From an uncultured bacterium (GTDB lineage: Bacteria; Patescibacteriota; Minisyncoccia; Phycocordibacterales; UBA9973): DNA of 9,557 nucleotides. The first letter of the stretch is position 1, and every line of letters starts with the position of its first letter. The notes beneath the pieces are model-generated. The model was not told the DNA's origin. It was given only the letters and a program-made list of their open reading frames with translations, and searched no databases. The DNA lies in the NCBI GenBank assembly GCA_903891365.1, contig CAITEG010000070.1, positions 1 through 9,557 of the forward strand, given 5' to 3'. Positions 1 to 6,854 of this stretch are shown in pieces. Made by a program: the position numbers and the translations under genes.

Positions 1-24
1 ATCTAGACCTTAAAATTAGTTTTT

Positions 25-32
25 TATAAATA
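25..32 (+). promoter_or_regulatory. T4-type late promoter before the protease gene
   Basis: The octamer TATAAATA is preceded by a T-run and followed by further TA repeats, with 24 bases between it and the ATG at 57. In T4 this octamer is the whole recognition element for late transcription (gp55 sigma factor, no -35 box). The same extended form, TTTATAAATATA or close to it, recurs before the starts at 5134, 5611 and 8553. If the start point lies about six bases downstream, as in T4, the leader would be under 20 bases. The region is very AT-rich, so the recurrence at gene starts is what gives it weight. Confidence 0.75.
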
Positions 33-56
33 TATATAATAGATAAAAAAACAACA

Positions 57-698
57 ATGGCACAAGATTTATTATTAGAGGAAGTTTTAGTAGAAGCTAA
101 AAAGGATAGTGAAGGTAGACTTCATTTAGAAGGTATTTATCTAATGTCCGAGCAACAAAATCGAAACGGACGTGTATACCCGAAGAAAATACTAGATTCC
201 CAAGTAAAAAAATACATAGAAGAATCGGTAAATAAAAATTGTGCTTACGGAGAGCTGAGTCATCCTCAAGTGATGCATATAAACCCAGACAATATTTCTC
301 ACCGTATCATTTCTTTAAAGGAAAACGGAAACACTTGGACAGGAAAATCTATAATTCTTGATACCCCAAAAGGTAACATTGTTAAAGCTCTTGTTGAAGG
401 AGGGGGTGTTGTGGGAATGTCTTCGAGAGGTCTTGGAACACTTCGAGAAAGTAATGGATTAAAAGTTGTACAGGAAGATTTTGCGTTAAAGACCATCGAT
501 ATTGTGTTAGACCCATCAGTAAAAGAGTCTATATTAACTGCCATCATGGAATCCACTGAGACTTTCTATTGTGAGAGTGAAGGTTGTTATATCCTAGCAG
601 AAGAGATCAAAAATGATATCAATAAGACATCTAAGAAAAATCTAGAAAAAAAGATGCTTGAGTCTTTTAAGAAATATGTCAATTACTTAAACCTTTAA
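57..698 (+). CDS. 21: Prohead core protease, T4 gp21 type
   Basis: This is a serine protease of the phage prohead (MEROPS S77, T4 gp21-like; T4 gp21 is about the same length at 212 residues, here 213). It is built into the scaffold core and, after shell assembly, cuts scaffold, capsid and internal proteins after hydrophobic-x-Glu. Visible landmarks: a substrate-loop-like NRNGRVYP at 36-42, the GELSHP motif with likely catalytic His69, GMSSRG with the nucleophile at Ser122 or Ser123, and a DIVLDPS segment (148-154) that is conserved around the C-terminal part of the fold. A likely self-processing site is IME165|S, leaving a hydrophilic, Lys-rich tail (184-213). The ATG at 57 follows the A-rich leader AAAAAAACAACA with no Shine-Dalgarno, as at every other start here. 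The next gene starts 10 bases after the stop, so they are probably co-transcribed. Confidence 0.92.
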   Translation: MAQDLLLEEVLVEAKKDSEGRLHLEGIYLMSEQQNRNGRVYPKKILDSQVKKYIEESVNKNCAYGELSHPQVMHINPDNISHRIISLKENGNTWTGKSIILDTPKGNIVKALVEGGGVVGMSSRGLGTLRESNGLKVVQEDFALKTIDIVLDPSVKESILTAIMESTETFYCESEGCYILAEEIKNDINKTSKKNLEKKMLESFKKYVNYLNL

Positions 699-708
699 TA
701 TAATAACA

Positions 709-1917
709 ATGGAGTTCAACAAACTACAACAGACAATTTTTGGTATTCTTAACGAAGAAAAGAAAGCTAAAGCCCAAAGCAAAACTGAATTAAAGACACA
801 AGCTGATGCATTACTAAAAAAACACAAAGACACAGAGGAACCAACTGATGCGGAACCAACTGCTACAGATATAAATAATGTAGTAGTCCCAAATCCAGAT
901 GAAGATGAAAATGCTCCAAAATTAACATCGAAGGAAATTGAACTTAAACATAGAGATGCTGCGATTAATAAATGGAAAGAAAAGGGTTTCGAGGAGCTTC
1001 CCACTCCACGAGGAACAGGTTCTTATATTAACTTAAAATCCCCATTGTCACCTGAACAAAAGGCTGTTGCAAGTTTAAATAAAACTAATCCAGCAGAAAA
1101 AGAACATGAGGTACGATATAGTTCACAAGAAAATAGAGAAAAATTAAAAGATGCACACGAAAGAATTACAAACGCTGTTGCAAGTGATCTTCCACATGCA
1201 TCTGCGAAAAAACAAGAAGCGGAAGTAGAACGAGTAAAAGCTCAAGGCCGTCACTTTAGTAGGTTAGCTGGAGTAAAAAAGGAATTAAGTGGGATTGGGG
1301 GAATTCTAAAGAATAAACAGAGGATATTGGATATACGAGATTTGCATAAAAAGGCAAAAGAAATTCAAGCTGATCCGTCTCATGAAGAACCAGAGGATAT
1401 CAAGACGATGAGAGAAATTCAAGCACATTTTGCAACTAAAAAAGGAAAAGCTGAGGATAAGCCAATCACAACACCAACAAAAAAGAAGAATCCAGTTGCT
1501 GGAAATTTAGCAAGATTAGTGCACAATCAACTCCATCCAATGGAAGGGCCAGAAGGAGAGAATAGGGAAAAGCCAACACGTATTCCTGTGACAAAAGTTG
1601 CGGCTGACAATTATATAAGATCTTATGGAGATAAAGTTTCTGATGTGGCTAGTAAAGAAGATATGACTTCTGAAAAACCAACAAGTGATGTCGTAGCAAA
1701 ACCAACAAGACAATGGAATCCATCAGAAGGTCATCCACATTTACAAATTAATCCAATAAGAGGGTCTGGAGGTGGAGAAGTTACTGCAAATAAAGAAAGA
1801 CGCAAAAAAGAGATAGAGGTAATAAATAAAGAAAACCCAGAGAATAAAGAGATATTGAAAGCTCGCATAGCCGCAATGCTCAGAAAGAAAAATACGACAC
1901 CAGACTCTGATATGTAA
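709..1917 (+). CDS. Unassigned charged protein, candidate internal head protein
   Basis: I do not recognise a family for this 402-residue protein. It is very rich in Lys, Glu, Ala and Asn, has no Cys and no membrane segment, and is probably largely helical or disordered. The N-terminus MEFNKLQQTIFGILNE is amphipathic and ends in LNE16, a match to the gp21 cleavage rule [L/I]-x-E; T4 internal proteins carry a comparable short N-terminal capsid-targeting peptide that the protease removes. Residues 38-75 are acidic, and later parts (about 165-275) are basic and helix-like. A short motif, LKDAHERI (146-153), recurs in the next protein as LKDAHKRI, with the DNA also similar. The location directly between protease and scaffold genes supports a prohead-core role; the internal-protein assignment is inference. 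No promoter octamer precedes it, so it is likely read from the promoter at 25. Alternatives are a minor scaffold or core protein. Confidence 0.75.
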   Translation: MEFNKLQQTIFGILNEEKKAKAQSKTELKTQADALLKKHKDTEEPTDAEPTATDINNVVVPNPDEDENAPKLTSKEIELKHRDAAINKWKEKGFEELPTPRGTGSYINLKSPLSPEQKAVASLNKTNPAEKEHEVRYSSQENREKLKDAHERITNAVASDLPHASAKKQEAEVERVKAQGRHFSRLAGVKKELSGIGGILKNKQRILDIRDLHKKAKEIQADPSHEEPEDIKTMREIQAHFATKKGKAEDKPITTPTKKKNPVAGNLARLVHNQLHPMEGPEGENREKPTRIPVTKVAADNYIRSYGDKVSDVASKEDMTSEKPTSDVVAKPTRQWNPSEGHPHLQINPIRGSGGGEVTANKERRKKEIEVINKENPENKEILKARIAAMLRKKNTTPDSDM

Positions 1918-1936
1918 CCCGTAATTAATTATAAAA

Positions 1937-4900
1937 ATGAGCATAAAAAATAAATTTTCTTCTTTTATAAAACTTGGTCTCTTGAATCCAATCCACGAAG
2001 ATACATCTGACGAGGAAAAGAAACAATTCATCCATACTACTTTTCTTAATAAGGGTAGAGCTAAACACGATATCGAAGGAAATCTGATAAAGGGGCAAAA
2101 GGTAACTCCTGCGGAACAAGGTGCTATAGAAAGAGAACATGAAGATACGAAACAACATGTTGCTAATTTAAAAGATGCTCATAAAAGAATTAAAAGAGGC
2201 GAAGAGTTAGACGATGCTCACGAAAATGCATTAGAAAGGGATAAAAGAGAAAAGGAAAATCCTACATTAAATAACCTTCCATCCGCTTCGACAATAATCG
2301 GTGCTAGGAATAAGGTTGTTAATAAAGAAACAAAAGACACAACTCCTCATTATAGGAGCATAGAAGGTCATGTTCGTGATCTAGGTAAAGGTAGTAGGAA
2401 TAGACCAGAGTTTCTAGGAAAGAAAGGTACAGAAGAGGGAAAGAAAGCAGAAGAAGAACATTTAATTCAACCTCATGGACGTACTAATAAAGAGGTTAAG
2501 AATAATATTTCTCAACAAGAAGCAGAGCAAAATGCATTCAATCATCCTGAAAATGCTAATAGAATAAAAGGTAGTAGAATGACAGGCATTGTAAACCATG
2601 CTGGAAAACCTGTTGTACCTGAAGAGAAACCTGCTGTTGTGTCAAAAAAGAAACCCGTTGTAGTCAAACCTGCTGTAGTCAAACCTGCTGTAGTCAAACC
2701 TCCTAAGAATTCTGACGTACCTGCTGAGAATAAAGTCTTTATCCCGAAATCAAAGGGAGGAAGAACTGTTAAAAGACTCTTTAAGAACGGTATCGGCACT
2801 GACTCTTCATCGATAATAGGAAATGCAAGAGAGAAGGCAGCACAATTAGGAAAAGCAAGAATGAACAATGCTACTACTGCTACTACTGATAGTGCTATAG
2901 AAAAACCAGCATCACCAGCATTTGCATTAGATTCTTCGAATCCTCCTACGGCTACAAAACCGAAAGGGAGAAAGAAAGCCCTTCGGAAATTATCGCAACC
3001 TGCTAATAAAGGTTCTGAACAATTGAGTTTGGGATTAGATGGAGAAACTCCACCTGCTACTCCTGCTCCACCTGCTACTCCTACACAAAATCAGAGTGCA
3101 TCTCATGTATCTCAAAAATCAAGAGAATACGCTAAAAAGCTTTTAGCACAGGTTGGAAGAACTAAAAAACGAGAAAGAGATCCTTCAATTCTCAACAGAA
3201 GTGGATCGTCGTCTCTTCAGAAGATGAAAGATTATCGTGCTGAATTAGAAAAAAATAAATCTCTTGTTCCTGAAGAGAAACCTGGGTTTACTTTAAGTCC
3301 ATCTCGCCAGACTTCTACACAACATGGAGCAGAACAGACAAGTCATGTAGAGGCTTTAAAAAAACTTGTTGCTTCTGTAAAAGCTAAAAAAGTTAATATT
3401 ACTCCTGAAGACACCGCAAAGGCTATGGCAAATCCAGATTTTGGACCAAGCCACCCTGACTATGCTGTTCATGCTAAAAACTATAGAGAGCATACTGCAG
3501 AAGTTCATTCTGCTAGGGAAAAACTAAGTGGTAATGCAGAAACTTCGAAACCAAAGGACGAAGAAGAAACTAAAAACACAAATACATCTACACAGAAACC
3601 AGAAGATGAAACTAAAAATACAAATACAAATCAAGAAACTTCGAAACCAAAGGACGAAGAAGAAACTAAAAAGACATCTAAATTGAAGAAGTTTTCCGAT
3701 TTTGTTAAAGTAGTTGGAAAAGGGCTAAAAAATAAAGCTCAAAAGGATATACAAAGGACTAGAGATTATACAAAACGGGATATGCCAAAATTAAAAAAGG
3801 CAGGCGAAACAGCAGGACGTTTAGCATTAACAGTAGGACAAGGCTTACAAAATAAAGCTCTAAAGGATATGCAAAGGACTAGAGATTTATACGACAATCC
3901 TAAGACAAAACGAGATGTTGAAGTAATTAAAAAAGTAGGTATGGCATCAGGACGTATTATTGGAGCAATTGGTAAGGCAGCAGGACGTTTAGCATTAAAA
4001 GCAGGAAAAGGCATTATAAATCGTACACATGCTGATGATTTGATGCATAATCCTAATGTTGACCCAACACCACATCAAACCGCACTTTGGCTGCATAATG
4101 GTGGTTACGGAAGAAAAAACTATAAGAATGTGCCTCTTCATCATTTAAAAAATCTACAAGATGATGATAAACTAGCAGAGATTAAACGGCATTTTAAAAA
4201 GCTTCAAATGAAAATGAAGGTTAATGAGGCTATTCAATCTTTATATGAAACTAAATCAAAGAAAGATGTTAATCCATATATCAATTTAAGTGGCAAGAAA
4301 GTTATTGATACTGGTCATACAATACCTGAGACTCCTGAATATTCAAAGCCCTCTCATGAAACAGAAGAAGAGAGAAAAGCTAGTAGACCAACACATACTG
4401 TTTCTGGTGTTATAAGTCATCCAGATGAAGATAATGGTATCAAAAAAACTCATACCATAAAAATAAAGACTCATGAAACAGACCCGAAGAAAATAGAGAA
4501 AATGGCTAGAAGTTATCATGAGGGAAGAGGTTATAAAGTTCATAGCGTTAAGCATGAGGGGAGTGTTGACAACGAGCACGGGTCAGTTGAAATTGACCCA
4601 AAAACTGGAGAACGTTTATATTATTCTCCTGTAGGGACACCTATAGGGCAAAAAGAAACAAAAGCTCGCAATGAACGTGAAGCTAGAGAAAAGATAAAGC
4701 AAGAAGAAAAACCAACTAATTATGGTGGTCATATAATTCATTCAGGAGGTGTATCTGAGCCTTATTATGTACATGCCGAGAATTCAGAGGATGCAAAGGT
4801 AGGATTAAAAAGCATTGGAGAAAAGCTTGGTCTTAAAGGAATAAAGGGAGTAGTTGTCCACGATCAGAAAACAGAAAGACCATATACGGTACACACTGGT

Positions 4901-5095
4901 CATTATGATGATAGCGGTAAATTAGTGAAAATGAAGCATATCTTACACTCAGAGTATAGTTCTAATCCTAAAATACAGAAAGGAACAGAGAAGAATGTTG
5001 CTTCTATTGCTGAGATAATACATGCACATAAGCATGAAGTACAACCTCATCACGAGTTCACACAAACTGTAGTTATACCGCATAAGACAAAGTAA
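1937..5095 (+). CDS. Giant low-complexity protein, candidate internal head protein
   Basis: No family is recognised for this 1052-residue, Lys/Glu/Asn/His-rich protein. In order: an N-terminal peptide, MSIKNKFSSFIKLGLLNPIHE, ending at IHE21, which fits the gp21 cleavage rule; a charged helical region containing LKDAHKRI (78-85), shared with the preceding gene; Pro/Val/Lys repeats (VVKPA, 242-256); a Pro/Ala linker with PPATP repeats (about 372-383); acidic ETSKPKDEEETK repeats (535-578); basic Gly/Ala/Lys repeats (594-700); and a His-rich C-terminus (about 817-1046) that looks folded and may be three related beta-beta-alpha-beta modules. No transmembrane segment or enzymatic motif was seen. 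The start lies 19 bases after the previous stop with an AT-rich leader. Location, shared motifs and the N-terminal cut site point to a core protein packaged in the head; a large protein ejected with the DNA is possible. A tail or fibre protein is less likely given the low complexity and neighbours. Confidence 0.8.
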   Translation: MSIKNKFSSFIKLGLLNPIHEDTSDEEKKQFIHTTFLNKGRAKHDIEGNLIKGQKVTPAEQGAIEREHEDTKQHVANLKDAHKRIKRGEELDDAHENALERDKREKENPTLNNLPSASTIIGARNKVVNKETKDTTPHYRSIEGHVRDLGKGSRNRPEFLGKKGTEEGKKAEEEHLIQPHGRTNKEVKNNISQQEAEQNAFNHPENANRIKGSRMTGIVNHAGKPVVPEEKPAVVSKKKPVVVKPAVVKPAVVKPPKNSDVPAENKVFIPKSKGGRTVKRLFKNGIGTDSSSIIGNAREKAAQLGKARMNNATTATTDSAIEKPASPAFALDSSNPPTATKPKGRKKALRKLSQPANKGSEQLSLGLDGETPPATPAPPATPTQNQSASHVSQKSREYAKKLLAQVGRTKKRERDPSILNRSGSSSLQKMKDYRAELEKNKSLVPEEKPGFTLSPSRQTSTQHGAEQTSHVEALKKLVASVKAKKVNITPEDTAKAMANPDFGPSHPDYAVHAKNYREHTAEVHSAREKLSGNAETSKPKDEEETKNTNTSTQKPEDETKNTNTNQETSKPKDEEETKKTSKLKKFSDFVKVVGKGLKNKAQKDIQRTRDYTKRDMPKLKKAGETAGRLALTVGQGLQNKALKDMQRTRDLYDNPKTKRDVEVIKKVGMASGRIIGAIGKAAGRLALKAGKGIINRTHADDLMHNPNVDPTPHQTALWLHNGGYGRKNYKNVPLHHLKNLQDDDKLAEIKRHFKKLQMKMKVNEAIQSLYETKSKKDVNPYINLSGKKVIDTGHTIPETPEYSKPSHETEEERKASRPTHTVSGVISHPDEDNGIKKTHTIKIKTHETDPKKIEKMARSYHEGRGYKVHSVKHEGSVDNEHGSVEIDPKTGERLYYSPVGTPIGQKETKARNEREAREKIKQEEKPTNYGGHIIHSGGVSEPYYVHAENSEDAKVGLKSIGEKLGLKGIKGVVVHDQKTERPYTVHTGHYDDSGKLVKMKHILHSEYSSNPKIQKGTEKNVASIAEIIHAHKHEVQPHHEFTQTVVIPHKTK
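2660..2704 (+). repeat. Three tandem 15-bp repeats (VVKPA)
   Basis: GTAGTCAAACCTGCT occurs at 2660-2674 and 2675-2689, and a third copy with one change (CTCCT for CTGCT) at 2690-2704. The repeats keep frame and encode VVKPA VVKPA VVKPP in the giant charged protein. Near-identical copies suggest recent slippage or duplication of a Pro-rich linker. Confidence 0.9.
3538..3672 (+). repeat. 39-bp direct repeat with 96-bp period
   Basis: The 39 bases at 3538-3576 recur without change at 3634-3672, encoding ETSKPKDEEETK twice (from residues 535 and 567). Between them lies a degenerate copy encoding QKPEDETKNTNTN. The exact copy implies a recent in-frame duplication in this acidic linker, and also makes the site prone to length change by recombination. 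Confidence 0.9.
3716..3998 (+). repeat. 120-bp imperfect repeats, basic Gly/Ala/Lys segment
   Basis: Bases from 3716 and from 3836 are similar over about 50 bases with a 120-bp offset. They encode GKGLKNKAQKDIQRTRD and GQGLQNKALKDMQRTRD (from residues 594 and 634). A separate exact 21-base match, 3810-3830 and 3978-3998, encodes AGRLAL both times. A third, shorter start, GKGIINRTHAD, follows. The units are basic and amphipathic, like DNA-contacting helices, and resemble LGRAAGKAVKYG in the 142-residue protein at 5134. Confidence 0.85.
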
Positions 5096-5102
5096 GGTAA
5101 TT

Positions 5103-5128
5103 TATAAATATAAATAAACATATAAATA
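5103..5128 (+). promoter_or_regulatory. Doubled T4-type late promoter octamer
   Basis: TATAAATA occurs at 5103-5110 and again at 5121-5128. The first lies 23 bases before the ATG at 5134, the same placement as at 57 and 5611, and has the TTTATAAATATAAATA context, so it is the likely promoter. The second leaves only five bases before the ATG; with T4 spacing its start point would fall on or beside the start codon, giving a leaderless message, or it may be chance in AT-rich DNA. Confidence 0.7.
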
Positions 5129-5133
5129 GAATT

Positions 5134-5562
5134 ATGGCACATCAAGAAACACCAATATTTAGCATTAAAAGCTCTCAGGACGAAAAGCTTGAAAGAATGA
5201 TTCAAGAAATTGCAGGTGGGGAAGTAGACGAGAAGGTAGCTCTGTTTAAAGAGGAACTTGAAAATCATAGACAAACACATCCTTTTCATAAAGCTGTTCG
5301 GAGTATTAATGAGGTAGAAGAAACCAACGAAGGTTTTGAAGATTCAAAAGTACTTCAGGGTGCTGGAAAATTTTTAAAGCATAAAGCAATTCCTGTTGCT
5401 AAAAAACTAGGAAGGGCTGCTGGAAAGGCGGTCAAATATGGCATAGTAAAACCAACTATGGATGGATGGGATAGAGACGAAGCAGCCACTGATAAAGTAG
5501 AAAACAAATTGCAGGGTTACAAGGAAAGGATTAAGGATGCAATTAAGAAAAAGTTCAAGTAA
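5134..5562 (+). CDS. Small charged protein, candidate internal or core protein
   Basis: This is a 142-residue protein of no family I recognise. The first 70 residues are acidic and helical; the remainder is strongly basic with small residues, for example VAKKLGRAAGKAVKYG (88-103), and it ends KKKFK. Sites fitting the gp21 rule are IQE25 and INE60. Cutting after Glu60 would remove most of the acidic half and leave a basic peptide able to bind DNA, the pattern expected for a packaged internal protein or a T4 gp67/gp68-like core component. The Gly/Ala/Lys segment resembles IGKAAGRLALKAGKG (678-692) of the preceding giant protein, so the two may share ancestry or function. It has its own late promoter at 5103 and lies 48 bases before the scaffold start. 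Function is inferred from position and composition only. Confidence 0.75.
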   Translation: MAHQETPIFSIKSSQDEKLERMIQEIAGGEVDEKVALFKEELENHRQTHPFHKAVRSINEVEETNEGFEDSKVLQGAGKFLKHKAIPVAKKLGRAAGKAVKYGIVKPTMDGWDRDEAATDKVENKLQGYKERIKDAIKKKFK

Positions 5563-5581
5563 AAGTAGAAAATGATTTTTT

Positions 5582-5589
5582 TATAAATA
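5582..5589 (+). promoter_or_regulatory. T4-type late promoter before the scaffold gene
   Basis: TATAAATA preceded by a T-run and followed by TAAATATAACT lies 21 bases before the ATG at 5611. It matches the extended motif at 25, 5103 and 8527. It probably drives the scaffold and capsid genes together, since no octamer precedes the capsid gene. Confidence 0.75.
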
Positions 5590-5610
5590 TAAATATAACT
5601 AAAAAACAAC

Positions 5611-6819
5611 ATGGAATTACAAGATTTAATTACTCAACTGGCAGAAAAGCTAGAAGAATCAGAAACTAAGGAACTCTTCCTCGAAACTATTGATGAGTTA
5701 GGAGAAGACGTTACGGTTGACGATTGTTTGGAACTTTTCGGTGCGATCAAAGAGGGCATTGGTAATGCTCAGAACGAACTCGATTCGTCTAGTTCTTCAA
5801 AGGCACTCAAAGCCTTCGGCTTTGGTTCTCCAGAAGGTTCACCTGACCCATTGCACAAGAAATTCAACAATGATGTGAAGACTTCTCAGGAAGGTTCTCA
5901 CAACACAAAGAAAAAGGATGTATTGACTGGAGAGGGAGAAGACACTTCTCTTGAAGATTATGCAAAGAAGCTTAATGATGGTGCAAAATCTAAAATTAAG
6001 GCTCTCAAGTCAAATGATAAAGCTCTTCCTGAGTCCACAGTAGAAATCACACCTGATTTTGGTTCTGACTTAGAAGCTATTTTCGAAGGTATGGATTTAT
6101 CTGAAGATTTCAAAGAAAAAGCACAGCTTATTTTCGAAACTTCGATCCAGACTAAGATCACAGAGCATATTGAATATCTTAATGAAGAAACAGCTAAACA
6201 TCTTGTATATCTTGATGAAGCAGTTTCTGATATTATCGTAGACGAAATCCTTTACTTCAAGGAAGAAGCACAGGAACAGCTTGACAGGTATCTTGATTAT
6301 GTAGTAGAGGAATTCCTTGAGCAGAATGAAATTGCTCTCGAATCAGGTATTAAGGTAGAGATTGCAGAATCAATGTTTGAAGGTTTCAAGAATCTTCTTT
6401 CAGAGCACAATGTTGATGTCTCATCTGAGAAAATTGACCTTGTTGATGAAGTAATCGAAGAGAATGCAGAGATTGTAGAAAGTTACAATCGTGAAGTAGA
6501 TAAGAACATTTCTCTAACAGAAGAACTCAAGACTCTTAAGAAAGAAATACTTATTGCAGAACTTACAGAAGATTTAACTGCTGTAGAGGCTGACAAATTT
6601 GCTAAACTTCTTGAGAATGTAGAGTACACTTCAGAAGAAAGTTTCATCAAGAAAGTAACCATTCTTGCAGAAGCTTATAGTCCTGCATCAACACCAAAAA
6701 CAGCTTCACAGCAAACCCTTTCGGAAGATTATTACACCGATGAAGTTTCAAGTGAAACCGTTTCAGTAAGTAATGACGTTAAACACGTTTTAAGCAGTCT
6801 CGATAGAATTAGTAAATAA
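5611..6819 (+). CDS. 22: Prohead core scaffold protein, T4 gp22 type
   Basis: This is the main scaffold of the T4-type prohead, on which the gp23 shell assembles and which the gp21 protease later degrades to small peptides. The gp22 signature is in the C-terminal two thirds: DLEAIFEGMDLSEDFKEKA (153-171), then long acidic helices including LDYVVEEFLEQNEIALESG and AESMFEGFKNLLSEHNVDV. It is highly acidic and coiled-coil-like. At 402 residues it is clearly longer than T4 gp22 (269). The extra length is mostly N-terminal: an acidic helical part (1-55) with LAE12, then a Ser/Gly/Lys-rich flexible stretch (56-150) including SSSSSKALKAFGFGSPEG. Protease-type sites include LAE12 and ILAE354|A near the C-terminus, the latter like the T4 processing consensus. 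The capsid gene follows after 35 bases. The N-terminal part might be a fused core or internal-protein segment. Confidence 0.9.
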   Translation: MELQDLITQLAEKLEESETKELFLETIDELGEDVTVDDCLELFGAIKEGIGNAQNELDSSSSSKALKAFGFGSPEGSPDPLHKKFNNDVKTSQEGSHNTKKKDVLTGEGEDTSLEDYAKKLNDGAKSKIKALKSNDKALPESTVEITPDFGSDLEAIFEGMDLSEDFKEKAQLIFETSIQTKITEHIEYLNEETAKHLVYLDEAVSDIIVDEILYFKEEAQEQLDRYLDYVVEEFLEQNEIALESGIKVEIAESMFEGFKNLLSEHNVDVSSEKIDLVDEVIEENAEIVESYNREVDKNISLTEELKTLKKEILIAELTEDLTAVEADKFAKLLENVEYTSEESFIKKVTILAEAYSPASTPKTASQQTLSEDYYTDEVSSETVSVSNDVKHVLSSLDRISK

Positions 6820-6854
6820 CAATTTTTTTAACAATAACAATAAACAAAAACAAA
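6820..6854 (+). promoter_or_regulatory. G-free A-rich leader of the capsid gene
   Basis: The 35 bases between scaffold stop and capsid start contain no G and end AATAAACAAAAACAAA just before ATG. There is no Shine-Dalgarno and no late-promoter octamer. A-rich, unstructured leaders favour translation in Bacteroidota, where Shine-Dalgarno use is rare, so this may be the strong initiation site that the major capsid protein needs. The functional reading is inference. Confidence 0.5.

Noticed and set aside
1..24. End of an upstream gene (a short frame ending TAA at 11-13)
   Set aside because: Only three codons are visible, so there is no way to tell it from chance.
1930..1937. TATAAAAA just before the start at 1937 as a late promoter
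   Set aside because: It differs from TATAAATA and touches the start codon, lacking the 18-24 base spacing of the other four.
3538..3672. Spaced direct repeats as a CRISPR-like array
   Set aside because: Only two exact copies exist, they are in frame inside a coding region, and the spacer is a degenerate copy of the repeat.
1937..5095. Giant protein as tape-measure or tail-fibre protein
   Set aside because: It lacks long hydrophobic or heptad-rich stretches and fibre-type repeats, and its position between protease and scaffold genes points to the head.
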